Assembly (NCBI GenBank): GCA_011033025.1
Contig: WFMF01000116.1
Coordinates: 124,001 to 188,000 of the forward strand
Direction: 5' to 3'
Source: Beroe forskalii
Taxonomy: Eukaryota; Ctenophora; Nuda; Beroida; Beroidae
DNA: 64,000 nucleotides
The notes under the pieces were generated by a model. That model saw only the letters and a program-made list of their open reading frames with translations, was not told where the DNA came from and searched no databases. The position numbers and the translations under genes are program-made. Below, piece after piece: positions 32,200 to 44,044 of the stretch (position 1 is the first letter of the stretch; each line of letters opens with the position of its first letter).

Positions 32200-33690
32200 T
32201 ATGGGCTCCCCTCCGTTATATTGGGCCACCCCATTCACTCACCCCATGCCCTCTGCCCCCTAGTTTGGGCTCCCCATGATCAAAACCCGGACTACCCCCG
32301 TATAAACTCGGGCTCCCTCATGATAACTCGGGCTCCCCCTACTAACTCGGGCTTCCCCCCCCCCATATTGACTCGAGCCCCCCTCCCATATTAACTCGGT
32401 CTCCTCCATACCAACTCGGGCTCACCCATACTAACTTGGGCTCCCCATGATAATTGATAATTTGGGCTCCCCCTTGATATCTCGGGCTCTCCCCCATGTT
32501 GTGTCGGGCTCCCCCCGTATTAACTTTGGCTCCCCCACACTTTTTGGATCCCTCATACCAACTTGGGCTCCCCCGTACTAACTTGGGCTCCTCCATACCA
32601 ACTTGGGCTCCACCGTACTAACTTGAGCTCTCCCGTACTATCTGGGGTCCCCCAAACCAATTCGGGCTCCCCCATACCAACTTGGACTCCCCCTTAATAA
32701 CTTGGGCTCTCCCGTGACCCGTACTATCTGGCGCTCCCCCGTACTATCAGACTATCTGGGGCTCCCCCGTACTATCACACTATCTGGGATCACCCGTACT
32801 AACGTGGGCTCCCCCCATTTTTGTGCTCCCCCATGCCAACTTGGGCTCCCCCTTAGTATCATGGCTCCCCCATACTATGTGGGCTCCCCAGTACTATGTG
32901 GGCTCCCCCATACAAACTTGGGCTCCCCCATACTCACTTGGGCTCCACCGTATTATCTGGGCTCCCCCATACCATCTTGGGCTCCCCCGTATTATCAGGG
33001 CTCCCCGAACCAACTTGGGCCCCCCCGTACTAACTTGGGCTCCCCCGTACCAAATTGGGCTCCTCCGTACTATCAGAGTATCAGGGTTCACGTTCCCCCG
33101 TACTATCTGGGCTCCCCCATACCATCTTGGGCTCCCCTGTACTATCAGGGCTCCCCCATACTATCTGGGCTCCCCCCATACCATCTTGGGCTCCCCCGTA
33201 CTATCAGGCTCCTGCATTAACTTGGGCTCCCTGTACTAACTTGGGCTCCTCGTACTAACTTGGGCTCCCCCATGCCAACTTGGGCTCCCCCGTACTATCT
33301 GGGTTCCCCCATACTATCTGGTCTCCCCCGTACTATCTGGGCTCCTCCATACCAACTTGGGCTCCACCGTACTAACTTGGGCTCCCCTGTCCAATCTGAG
33401 GCCCCATACCAACTTGGGCCTCCCGCTATCTGAGGCCCCCCCCCCGTGCTATCTGGGCTCCCCGCCTATCAGGGCCCCCGCACTAAATGTGGCCCCCATT
33501 TTGTGCTCCCCCATGCCAACTTGGGCTCCCCCGAAGTATCAGGGCTCCCCCGTACTATCAGGGCTCCCCCGAACCAACTTGGGCTCCCCCATACCAAATT
33601 GGGCTCCCCCGTACCAACTCGGGCCCCCCGTACCCACTTGGGCTCCCCGGTACAATCTGGGCTCCTCCGTACTATACTTTCATAATGTAT
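32200..33690. repeat. Minisatellite, about 22-25 bp unit (TTGGGCTCCCCCGTACTAAC) in copy A
   Basis: More than fifty degenerate units vary around ACTTGGGCTCCCCCGTACTA and ATCTGGGCTCCCCCATACCA. The same array is inverted at 44050-45540. The unit gives long Pro/Leu-rich open frames in several phases; none is a gene. Confidence 0.95.
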
Positions 33691-33823
33691 GCTCAAGTCT
33701 TGGTCATGAGATGACGCATGACGATAATCTCATGATTTGATCATTATACATGATTTGGTTTAAGTTAAGATCGCTTTTTAATAGCGATAGGTTTTTCAAT
33801 ACACCATTTAGATTTTAATTATA

Positions 33824-35142
33824 CTATGTCCCGTTTAAGTTTGTAAATTTCAAGTAATCATTTTCATTCTTAGAAATTGACTTATGGACAAATGACTCAC
33901 GTCAATTCAGAGCAAAATGATGAACATTTATGGTAAATCAACTTCTATAACTGTTGTTATTGACACAAATTGTCCATTACCTCTCAACTTAAGACGTCAA
34001 AAGAGCAAAATTACCCCTTTGCAGTTTCTTGAATCCACTCATATTAGCTCGTTTCAGGAGAGTCATAGAGGTAAACCGCTATTGATTTCTATTGAAAATG
34101 TTTCTATTGAGTGTCAGCCATAGCCAGAAATCAACGGGAGTCAAATCTTGGGAGTAGGGAGGCCATGACATGAAGATATGTTTCCTTACTGCTCTCCTTG
34201 GCGAATGCATGCCAATAATGGCTCGATTTTTGAGTGCCATTTGAGGTGTTCTACTAACTTGCATGAACCATGACGACTTCAGCATGTGTTTCTACATCAC
34301 CTGACGCGAAAACCACGACAGATAATCATAGCGAATATGCCCATTTACCTTGTTGTGGGAGCCATTTTCGTGGATTGATTAAGGAAAATGAAGATTTTGG
34401 GGCTAAAAGCGCCTCAAATCATGACTTCAATTGGTGTAAGCTGACTTCCAAGAGGCTGAACAGTGTCTCTGTTAAACGTCCGAAAATATTGATGCCAATT
34501 CTGGGATATCCTATGACTGTAGAACCATGATTTGTCCGGAAACAAACTAAGGGTAATATGCGCTTTTCTCTAAGCACGCCCCTACAGGCTGCGAACTAGG
34601 CCTTCCTCTGCTTCATTATCAATCAGATTTGAACTTTTGCCTCATGGGCTTCATCAGAATTCTCTGACGAACAATCGTGGAAAAATTTCAGCTTCAATAA
34701 ATGATGTTTGGTTGATGTTTTTTTGAAATTACGGGAGCTGGGTTATTTGAAATGAGGTTTGCACACTTTTGGCCTCAGCTTCTTTGATCGATGATTCCCG
34801 TCGTTTCCGCTGTCATGAGGAGTTGCATGGTCACAGAATTTTTCGTTCATGCACTGGAGAGTGCCAAGGGTAGGTAAAATTTTGGTGTGATTTCCAGGTT
34901 GCTTCCTGGACGATCATTGAATAACTCAAAGTGATGACCTCAAATGTACGTTTCAATAACATGTATTTTCACACTTCCAGTCAACGAAGAAATATGGACT
35001 CAAACTTCTCAAAGCCAAATCAGGCCACGATATGCCTAAATGTTCATCTATTTGCTCCAATCTATAGTACCATTTAGGGTTTTATCTCTATTGTGGTAGA
35101 TGCAGTGTGTATTTCAAATTTACGAACTTAAACGGGACACAC
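33824..35142 (-). mobile_element. Tc1/mariner element, 1.3 kb, in copy A
   Basis: The terminal inverted repeats CTATGTCCCGTTTAAGTTTG (left) and GTGTGTCCCGTTTAAGTTCG (right, inverted) are both flanked by TA. The length of 1319 bp is normal for mariner. Copy B has the uninterrupted site. A transposase remnant lies on the minus strand. Confidence 0.88.
34110..34285 (-). pseudogene. Mariner transposase C-terminal remnant
   Basis: The minus strand reads WFMQ, RAIIGMHSP, then SWPPYSQDLTPVDFWLW and an early stop after NRNIFNRNQ. WPP-x-S-x-DL-P-x-DF-x-LW is the mariner block holding the third catalytic acid (the Asp of PVDF). The usual DG-x-PPH block after FMQ is lost. Upstream frames (34270-34540 region) are scrambled, so the enzyme is inactive. 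Confidence 0.82.
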
Positions 35143-35211
35143 TATATATATTTACACAATGAGCTTTAATTTGGTTTTAAGGTATTCTGCACCTACAAAC
35201 TGTTCCAGTCG

Positions 35212-36930
35212 CAGGACCCTATTCCAAGCAAGTTATTTAATGAATGTATGCAAGAACTCCAAACCAGTGCACTATACATAATTAATGAATCACTAAAATC
35301 TGGCATATTCCCAACTGACCTTAAAAATGCTAATGTAAAGCCATCAGTTAAGGAGGCCACTGGCAACCTAAATCAATACAGTAATTATAGACCGATTAGC
35401 AACCTGCCATTCCTATCAAAAATTCTTGAAAAAGTTGTACATAAACAGCTTTGTAATCACCTTCAAAACATCACTTACATGCTGAGTACCAAAGTGGTTA
35501 CAGAGTAGATCATAGCTGTGAAACTGCAACACTGGCAGTTTATAATGACCTTTTATGTATGAGTGATAAGAAGAGCAAGGTTATATTGTTAATGCTTGAT
35601 CTTAGTGCAGCATTTGATACTATAAATCATGATCAACTGCTAAATAAGCTCTCAAACAAATTTGGCATCTCAGGGAATGTTCTCCATTGGTTTAAATCAT
35701 ATCTTAGTGATAGATCCTTCACAGTTACAGTCCATAGGTCCACTTCTGGAAAATCATATCTTTCTATAGGTGTACCTCAAGGCTCTATCTTAGGACCTAT
35801 ATTGTTCATTTTATTCACAAAGGATATTGAATTCATTGCCAAGAGCCATGGTTTTGAGATTCATCTATATGCTGACGATACTCAGTTGTACATTGAATTC
35901 AACCCTATTCTCTCTGATATAGTTGATGTAGAGAATAAGATAGTTGAATGCCTCAAAGATATCAAAAATTGGATGCTTGTTAACCATCTACAGTTGAACA
36001 CTGACAAAACTAAAGCTCTAGTAATCAAAAAGTGCAACAAGTTTGTACCCCAGGAAGATGATGGTCTTAAAATAAGTTCAGAAGAATTGATTGAACCTGT
36101 AAAAATTGCAAAAAGTCTTGGTGTTCATTTTGATAACTATCTATCATTTGAGGAACAGATCAATAATGTTGTAAAATATGCCTCATCAATCTTCAGAAAT
36201 CTCAGGCAATTGCATCAAAACTGACTTTCTCACTGAAGAAGCAGTTGGTCTACTGCTTGATTCTTTTCACGCCTAGATTATTGTAATGGACTTTATGTTG
36301 GACTGCCAAATTATCTTATAAACAAACTGCAAAAAATACAAAATGCTTGTGTACGATTTATTTTTGGAAAGAGGATTAAAATGTTTGACCATGTTACTCC
36401 CTATTTAAAAGAAGCACATTTTTTGCCTGTTAAATTTAGAATTGATTATAAGATTGCCCTGATGACTTACAAATGTATCAATAATATTGCTCCTTCATAT
36501 TTATCAAAACTCATTAATGTTAAAGGACAGCTAAATAGGACACTTAGGAATGAAGATGATTATTTTTTGTTAAATGTCCCTAATGTTCCCCAACTATATT
36601 CAAACTGACAGAGCATTCAGTTTTTCAGCCCCTTATATTTGGAATGGACTTCCTTATGAATTAAGAACATGTAGCTTTGTGGAAGATTTTAAAAAGAATT
36701 TAAAGACATATTATTTTCATATGGCATTTAGTTAGGTAACACTAAACAGGTAATAATATGCCAAGTTATTTAAATGCTTAGGAATTCATGCATAAGTGAT
36801 TTTGTTGCATTTTTATGAGTCGCTTTAGATGGCTGGGTTATTTCTTTTTGACATTGCGTCGTTAAGTTTAGACCTTTTATAGCTTTAGAGCGATTAATAA
36901 GTATCTTTTATTTATTTATTTATTATTTTA
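35212..36930 (+). mobile_element. 5'-truncated LINE insertion (CR1/L2-type) in copy A
   Basis: Copy B continues from CCAGTCGCA straight to ACTTAAGTTTTAC. In copy A this site is split by 1.7 kb that begins inside the RT and ends in (TTTA)n near 36906-36925. 5' truncation and a short tandem tail are typical of such LINEs. Confidence 0.9.
35215..36735 (+). pseudogene. LINE reverse transcriptase, C-terminal two thirds
   Basis: It starts at GPDPIP-like sequence (SQDPIPSKLFNECMQEL), then NYRPISNLPFLSKILEK (about 35385), a break near 35505, then LMLDLSAAFDTINHDQLL, SIGVPQGSILGPILF, and the catalytic YADDTQLY (about 35870). The thumb region follows with LQLNTDKTKALV, LGVHFD and, after a second break near 36225, RIKMFDHVTPYL and NNIAPSYL. 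A third break at about 36606 precedes APYIWNGLPYELR-like codons. These are the motifs of the CR1/L2 branch of non-LTR elements. The endonuclease domain is absent. Stops and shifts make it non-functional. Confidence 0.93.
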
Positions 36931-37480
36931 CACTTAAGTTTTACAATTAGTTTTGTCATCGTAAATTATTTAGAGGGTACTATTGAAGTATTGAGTACTG
37001 GAGTACAATTGTCAGTATTTATAATCTATGATTTTATGAATTTTGAGAGAGAAGCAGAAATTTATCCAATATCCACTTCTTCGAACGACGCAAGTCTGTG
37101 TGTGTTTCTAATTCAAAGAGTGTGTAGGTACACACTGTACGCAGAACACATCCGTGTAATAGGTTGTGTGTAGGTATTAATTATCTCATTAAGTTCTTCA
37201 TGAGAAAATCTCATGCAGAAAATATGCATATGGAACCAAGAGCAAATATCTCACCCAAATATCCGACTAATTAGCATTGGTGCCTGATCTAATCAAGGTA
37301 TCAATTACCGCAAATATCCGAGTACAGCAGAGAAAATCTGTAAACACGTTGACAGATATTTTGCGCGGATATTTGCCCGAATATCCCAGAAATTCGACTC
37401 GAATTTTTACTCGAATTTCCGCTCGCGGATATTCGAGTAAAAATTCGACTAAAAATATGCATATGGAACAAGGGTGTAAG

Positions 37481-39574
37481 CCAGTGTAATATGTAATCCA
37501 TATTTCAATCACCTAAGACTTTGCTGCTCATTTACAAATCCTACACAGTCTCCTATACATCCTGCTCAGTAAACCTTGAGGCCACTGGCTACTTAGGTTG
37601 GAGATAAATCTCTCACAATCACCCTTACCACGGCCACAGTGGGAAGGACACCTGAATCAAATACAGGTGTGGGTTACCCCAATTTCAATATTTCTTGGGG
37701 GGACTTGAACAGAGGGGGGGGGGGGTGAGTGAAAAATTAAGTGGTATTGGGACCTGGCAGATGAATTTCAAAATTGGAGATGAAAATCCTATTTTTACCA
37801 GAATTTTTTTTTCCTCAGACCTTTTGGCTTCTAGGGGCTACACCCAAGTCCCCCAATCTCCTTTTGTAAGACAGGCATATCACTGTGAAACTTCAATTCC
37901 TTGCTTTTCTTAAGGGATATCAGCTCTTAACAAATATGTATTTTCTGTATCATGTGTAAATATTCCTGAGGCTTGACTTCAAGCCATGATTCCCTGACAA
38001 GTGACAATTTACAGCTTCATAGATTCAAGAATTAATTGAGATAAAAAGTGACCTTCATTACTATTAATTGAGATAAAAAGTTAACTTCAGTGATATTACC
38101 ATCTTTAGAAATATTATACATTTAAGCCCTAAATTAACTAAATTTGACTAGCTGTGTCAGCCACATCACATAGCTTGCACATTTGGTTAAATTTAGGGGG
38201 CAGGTAGTTTAAAAGGGGGAATAGGGGTTTTTGAAAATTCAGGAGGGAGGTTTTGGCATGGGAGACTTGAAAAATGTAAGGGGGGATTGGACTCAGGATG
38301 AAGCTATGCTTCAAGATAACAGTTTTTACAAAGCTTACAAAAAGTAAAATGTAAGGTATCAATGTGTTGAACTTGATTGCTTATAGCATTGACTGAGGGG
38401 GACCCCATAGTGAAACACTAAAAATGCAATTATGGATTCAAATTAGATCTACTTTTCACCACTGATTTACAGCCAGTTTCGAGAATACAACATTTAAAAT
38501 GATCATTTTATCTCTCGTCTTCAGAAAACTCCATATGGTGATAAGCACCTTCCTGAGATTAGGGTATCAATATGTTTTATTTTCAGGGGTAATCTATATC
38601 AACAATTAAAGAATAAATCCTTTAAAATCCTTTATAATTGTTATAAAATGCAACATTTAATTACTTCAATAACACTAAATTAGTTCAATAACACTAACTC
38701 GACTACAGTGTAATACTTGCATATCACTAATAGTAAGGGCTATATTTGATATATCTGAACATGGGTGTGAAATAAATCTTAATCTAGGTTTGAGGGTTTA
38801 ATTCGATAGCATATAGGTCAAATATATACCAGAAAAAAAGTCTCAAAAATTTTCGATGCGGAAACCCATTTTTTGCCCTTTTTGGGCAGTGCCCAAAAAT
38901 GAATGAATGATATCTCAGCTTCTTTTAGAGGAAAAGTTATAAATGACCACTCTAACTGACGTACAATTGTCGGTTTTTGTTAGGGTGAAACATGGTTTTA
39001 AGGTTCTACCTCAACCTTGAGATAATCCCAAATTTGGCCATTTTGGCTGTCCATGAGGCCCAATATGGGCATTTGGGCAGCTTATGAGAGGGAGAACATC
39101 AGAACCCATATAACTCGACCAAATGATCGGTTTTATGAGGGCAGAGCTTGGTTTCAAATCTCTATCTTAACCCGTTTCCGAGATAATCCCCATTTTGGTC
39201 ATTTTGGCTGTCCATGAGGCCCAATTTGGGCATTTGGACAGCTTATGCTCTTATGAGATGGAGAACATCAGAACCATGTAACTCAACCGCAAGTGATCAA
39301 GTTTGTGAGCATGGTTTCAAAGCTCTATCTCTACCTATTCCCGAGATAATCCCATACCATTAGGTTCATTTCTGAGGCATGGATCTTCAGCAATTGACTG
39401 AGTTGCAGGGCTCGTTTGTCACAAGAGAAGAAGCAATTCATCAATTCTGTGAAGTTAGCGCTGAAGAACAAATTACTGCGTTACTGCTTAGAAAATTTTG
39501 AACCAGTGTTTAAATTGAAAGAGATCCATTAAAAACGTATGAAGATGCATAAAATTAAGTCTGATAGTTGACTG
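37481..39574. other. Non-coding sequence with a 160-bp tandem repeat at 38890-39350
   Basis: In the second half TTTTGGCTGTCCATGAGGCC (39041, 39202) and ATGAGA-x-GGAGAACATCAGAACC recur with a 161-bp period, about 2.7 units. The first half is AT-rich with a G run at 37716. No exon of the neighbouring TUT-like gene is recognised here. Confidence 0.6.
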
Positions 39575-39735
39575 TTCGAAGAAAGTCAGTTTTATCCTGT
39601 AAGAAAGTCGGTTCTATCCTTTAAGAAAGTTACTTCTATCCTGTAACTCTGTAAGAAAGTCAGTTCTATCCTGTAAGAAAGTCAGTCCTATCGTTAAAGA
39701 AAATTGGTTCTATCCTGATCCTGTAAAGCTGTAAA
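39575..39735. repeat. About 23-bp minisatellite (AAGAAAGTCAGTTCTATCCTGT)
   Basis: Six imperfect units lie just downstream of a TUT-like exon, inside its following intron. Confidence 0.9.
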
Positions 39736-39750
39736 AAAGTCGATTCCTAC

Positions 39751-42450
39751 CTTTTGAGGGAGTGTATGCTGAGCACCACTGTAAGTCCGGATTCCTTGTG
39801 CTTGAACTTTATGCGAGGGAACCTGTGTCCGGTGGTCACTACAGGATCCTCATACGTGTCACTGTACTGCTTGATGATGTCCACCACGTGCAACACATTA
39901 TTTTAGTAGAACATTATAGATCTTTGATTTTAATACTTTTCTTTCGCCAATAAAAGAGACAAGTGACTAAGTGAGGGTTTTCAATCCAAATCTTGCATGA
40001 ATGATTCATTCAGAAAAATGAACTGAAAAACACAGCCATATAATACCCTCCTTTAAGATGCCATATCACGTGTTTGACACAGAGCACGTGTTTGACTCAC
40101 GTGTTTGACACAGAGCAAGTACTCCTTGACGTTGATGAAGCAGTTGATGTCGCCGTGTTTCAGGGCACAGAAGAAGGAACTGCTCCCGTACATCTCTAGG
40201 GTCACATCCTCCAACTCAGAGAATTTTGGATGGAGAGGAGAATTTCATTTTCTTAATAAAGTAATAAGCTCCAGCCTCCACCCCCCCACCCCCAAAAGTA
40301 GAGACTTGGGAGAAAGGAGAGACTGTTTAAGAAAAGGAGGATAGGCAGAGGAAACAGACGACAGAAGGTCGTCTACTCAGCTACACTAACTTGTGCTCAT
40401 CTGTTGTAAAATGGACTCCAACTCTTGTACGATAATGAGCCTTTTGTCGTGTTCATCTTCGTTACACCTGTAACATATCATAGGTAACATTACAAAGGGG
40501 TAACACAAGAGTAATATTCTGAAGGAGTAACACAGGGGTGACAATATAAAAGTATGAAGGAGTGACACAAGTACAAGGGTGGCATTATAAAGGAGTAACA
40601 CAGGGGTAACATTATACAGGGGTAGCAGTATAAAAGTATAAAGGGGTAACAAGTGACAGTAGATGCTTTATAAACCTTACATTTTACAATGTAAGAACTA
40701 TCATACGTTGCAAGTGTCATAAGTCACAGTAACTGTAAGGTGCAGCCTTAGATAGGGCCTAGAGGTATAAAAGAAAAGTTGGCATTATTAACATTTGCAC
40801 GAAGTCAAGAGGGCATAGAATGGTAAATTATTTTAAAAAGAGTTCCAATTATCAAGTGGGTGGCATTCAGAAAGTCAGAATACGCTGTACTCAAGAGCAG
40901 AGGTGTTTATATATAAACATATATATCAAGATACTAAAATATAAAAAGTCGGGGGGTAAAAGTCGCACACATCAAGGTACTAACATATCTTGGATGAGTT
41001 GCTCCAAACTGTGCTGCACACACTGACTGTGGTACTTGTTGTCGGTGTACTTATCCTCCCCATCCGCCCTCCTCTGTTGGGGATAAAGCATTATTACCAT
41101 GCGTAAAGCATTAGTATTATACCCCTGGCCAGTTTTCTTTTTGCCGCGGGGGGTTACCGCCCTGGCCAGGGCGGGAATACATCAAAGGTATGTATTTAAA
41201 CATTTTATTATGACAACCTAACACTTGGGCGCAAAGAAAAAATCATTGGGTAGAGTAGGAGAGTAGTAGGAAAATAGGAAAATGTATGATAGGGGTCTCA
41301 CCCAGAGAATAGTTGTAGGGTAAAAAGAATATTTGAAGATAAATTGCATAACTTTATAAAGTTGTAAAATAAGTACTCCGATCCTACTTCTAAACTTTTC
41401 ATTGAATCCAGAATATCGGCTCTCAGTACTTCTACAAAATTTCAATGATAAGGAGTAAAGTACAATCTAAACTACCTTGACAATCTCCCTGTGCTTCAGG
41501 TTAGAGACATGGGTGAGGAGAGTCTCTTCAGTCAGTCGCTTAGCTTTACACAGGTAGCACTGGTATAACACAGCCCCAGAAGATGTCTCATTCCGTTCTA
41601 TGCAGTTCTTCGATAGGAATTTAGGAGTTATCGCTTCCTGATAGAGAGAAGTCAAATACTTAAAGCGAGGTTATATCTTAACATATGTTGCAATAAATCA
41701 TCTAGTCAAATGATTAGTCTGAGAAGCATAATATTCAATTAATTACTAGATAATAGAACCATAAGTTGAGCTAAGATCAGTGCATGTATTGATACACATC
41801 GGTATCTTGGAATACCTCACAGTAAATGGTATTAGCTACAGTACTACAAGCTACAGTGCTACTAGCTACAGTACTACTAGCTACAGTACTACAAGCTACA
41901 GTACTACTCTACTAGCTACAGTACTACTAGCTACAGTACTACAAGCTACAGTACTACTAGCTACAGTACTACAAGCTACAGTACTACAAGCTACAGTACT
42001 ACTAGCTACAGTACTACAAGCTACAGTACTACTAGCTACAGTACTACAAGCTACAGAAGCTGTCTACAGTACTACTAGCTACAGTACTACTAGCTACAGT
42101 ACTACAAGCTACAGTACTACTATTACAGTACTACAAATACAGTACTACAAGCTATATCTTTTACTACTAGCTACAGTACTACAATTACAGTACTACTAGC
42201 TGAGAAGTGCTATTAGCTACGGTACTACTAGCTACAGTACTACAAGCTACAGTACTACAAGCTAAGGTCTACTGCACAGTGCTATGGCTACACATCGGTA
42301 CAGTACTACAGCTACAGTAGTAAAGGGTAAGTACATTACAAGCTACAGTACTACTAGATACAGTACTACAAGCTACAGTATTACTAGCTATGTAGTGCTA
42401 ACTGCTAGTAACCACCTACTCACTTCATTATCTTGAGACAACGTCTTCAT
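39751..42450 (-). CDS. TUT4/TUT7-like terminal uridylyltransferase, N-terminal exons
   Basis: Exons (minus): 42424-42450 (possible start), 41476-41637, 40985-41073, 40391-40467, 40101-40214 and 39751-39887. The 162-nt exon holds a U1/matrin-type zinc finger, C-x2-C-x12-H-x5-H (YQCYLCK to LKHRE). Next come RLIIVQELESILQ, then the nucleotidyltransferase core LEMYGSSSFFCALKHGDIN and FPRIKFKHKESGL. TUT4/7 have this order: a finger, then an inactive first transferase domain. Here too the second catalytic Asp is Asn (GDIN). Full enzymes add U to RNA 3' ends with a second, active domain, not seen in this window. Phases agree from 42424 to 40391. The 40391/40214 junction does not match in phase (a microexon may be missing), and the 39887 acceptor is not AG. 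The family call is solid, the paralogue is not. Confidence 0.72.
40101..40214 (-). CDS. Nucleotidyltransferase-motif exon of the TUT-like gene
   Basis: This is a 38-codon exon between CTCTGAG and AAACAC/GTGAGT. GSS at the start of the metal-binding loop is kept. The acidic pair is reduced to Asp-Ile-Asn, so the domain is predicted to be inactive. Confidence 0.75.
40215..41475. other. Short introns of the TUT-like gene
   Basis: Besides the two exons at 40391-40467 and 40985-41073, the introns hold a G-rich/C-rich tract at 40279-40295. 40480-40660 is a loose minisatellite (AAGGAGTAACACAGGGGTAAC). A GC-rich palindromic stretch lies at 41128-41176 (CCCTGGCCAG..CCCTGGCCAGGG). Confidence 0.6.
41476..41637 (-). 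CDS. Zinc-finger exon of the TUT-like gene
   Basis: The boundaries are TCTCTATCAG/GAAGCG and GTCAAG/GTAGTT, 54 codons in phase 0. It holds one U1-type C2H2 finger near its 3' end, preceded by a polar stretch. Confidence 0.75.
41825..42390. repeat. Minisatellite built on CTACAGTACTACAAG / CTACAGTACTACTAG
   Basis: About 35 units of 15 bp, with AAG and TAG variants mixed, sit in the first intron of the TUT-like gene. AGTACT palindromes recur throughout. The 139-codon open frame (41780-42199) follows from the 15-bp period. Confidence 0.96.
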
Positions 42451-43008
42451 CTCAGTACTGTGACATTGCTAACCAGGGTAGAGATCAAATTAATTAGATC
42501 AATGTGTCAGATACAGAATAAAGTGTGTACTTGAAGCTCTACAAATTGTAATCAGGCCGCGTTTTCAAGACATCCTCATCATAAAAGTAAATAAATTAAT
42601 GGCAATAGCCACCTGCCATACCACAAGCCAGTTTGGTCGTCAAATTAAAGCATTAACTGGCTATATAAATATAATCATTCACGAATTAAGAAATGTACAA
42701 CTGTTTCATAACATTTCATCATAATATAGTGTGATAAATGATTAATCGAATAGATACAACATTTACTCATTTATAAACATACAATATTGCATTATTTATT
42801 TCGTTGCAAAACATCTTTTGAGTAAATAATAACACCTATTTACTTACTCAATTAGGAAAATCAAATATTGATTAATTTTATTTTCAAGTATAAAATTTTT
42901 TATGAATATCATAAGATTGCATTGCCTATACTGAATTACTTCAAAGTATTGATAAATATTTATAAGATTTCATTTCCCTCAGTTATAGCTCGATCTGATG
43001 TACATAGT

Positions 43009-43102
43009 TCAAGTCAATGCGTCAAAATGAAGTAGTTTCATCTCAGGGGAGATATAGAAGTCGGTTCCAAGATGTTTACATTCAAACTCCGGATCAAAGG
43101 GA
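43009..43102 (-). CDS. Candidate terminal exon of an unidentified minus-strand gene
   Basis: After CCTATTTTCAG comes one base, then 30 codons (PFDPEFECKHLGTDFYISPE and ten more) and a TGA. The codon content looks coding and the acceptor is good. The upstream exons would lie beyond the inverted repeat copy B. It ends 0.56 kb before the start of the TUT-like gene on the same strand. I recognise no family. Confidence 0.4.
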
Positions 43103-44044
43103 CTGAAAATAGGAAGATTGAAATTTTATGTTAAAGTAACGAGTAACAGATTGCTCAAACACTTGAAAAATCAAAACTAAAAGTAAATTGATAGTTGTGT
43201 GCACCTGTTTTTATTACACAGTCACCCCAAAGTCCAGATTTCCATGCAAGATCTCTCTCCTTCTTTCGAGATACCAAGTCATTATACCTCCAAATGTGAT
43301 GAACTGTGTACATGCTGCCAATCTGTGAACAAAGCCCCACTAGTCGAATTTTTACTCGAATATCCGCGAGAGGAAATTCGAGTAAAAATTCGAGTCCAAT
43401 TTCTGGGATATTCGGGCAAATATCTGCGCAAAATATCTGTCAACGTGTTAACAGATTTTCTCTGCTGTACTCGAATATTTGCGGTAATTGATACCTTGAT
43501 TAGATCAGGCACCAATGCTAATTAGTCGGATATTTGGGTGAGATATTTGCTCTTGGTTCCATATGCATATTTTCTGTGAGATTTTCTCATGACGAACTTA
43601 ATGAGATAATTAATACCTACACACAACCTATTACACGGATGTGTTCTGCGTACAGTGTGTACCTACACACTCTTTGAATTAGAAACACACACGGACTTGC
43701 GTCGTTCGAAGAAGTGGAACTGGATATTGGATAAATTTCATAAAATCATAGATTATAAATACTGACAATTGTACTCCAGTACTCAATACTTCAATAGTAC
43801 CCTCTCAATAATTTACGATGACAAAACTAATTGTAAAACTTAAGTTTAAATGATGCGACTGGAACAGTTTGTAGGTGCAGAATACCTTAAAACCAAATTA
43901 AAGCTCATTGTGTTATTAATATATACTTAAAATCTAAATGGTGTATTGAAAAACCTATCGCTATTAAAAAGCGATCTTAACTTAAATCAAATCATGTATA
44001 ATGATCAAATCATGAGATTATCGTCATGCGTCATCTCATGACCA

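Larger units (their letters stand above)
30304..37480. mobile_element. Unclassified 3.6-kb repeat, left copy (A), with three nested insertions
   Basis: The copy is bounded by a perfect 20-bp terminal inverted repeat, CTTACACCCTTGTTCCATAT (30304-30323, and inverted at 37461-37480). Inside it, 9-bp direct repeats (TTCGACTAG at 30331 and TTCGACTAA at 37444) mark the ends of the part shared with the right copy. Subterminal sequence is full of TCGAATATTCGA palindromes. The interior is two kinds of tandem repeat plus one short ORF. Take away the 0.5-kb insert, the mariner and the LINE, and about 3.6 kb remains, the length of copy B. I cannot assign a superfamily because no transposase is visible. 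Confidence 0.75.

Noticed and set aside
32702..33239. Proline-rich frames that look like collagen or extensin
   Set aside because: Translation of the 22-25 bp array, and the same happens in the inverted copy at 44.0-45.2 kb.
41780..42199. 139-codon Ser/Thr/Tyr-rich frame
   Set aside because: 15-bp minisatellite translation.
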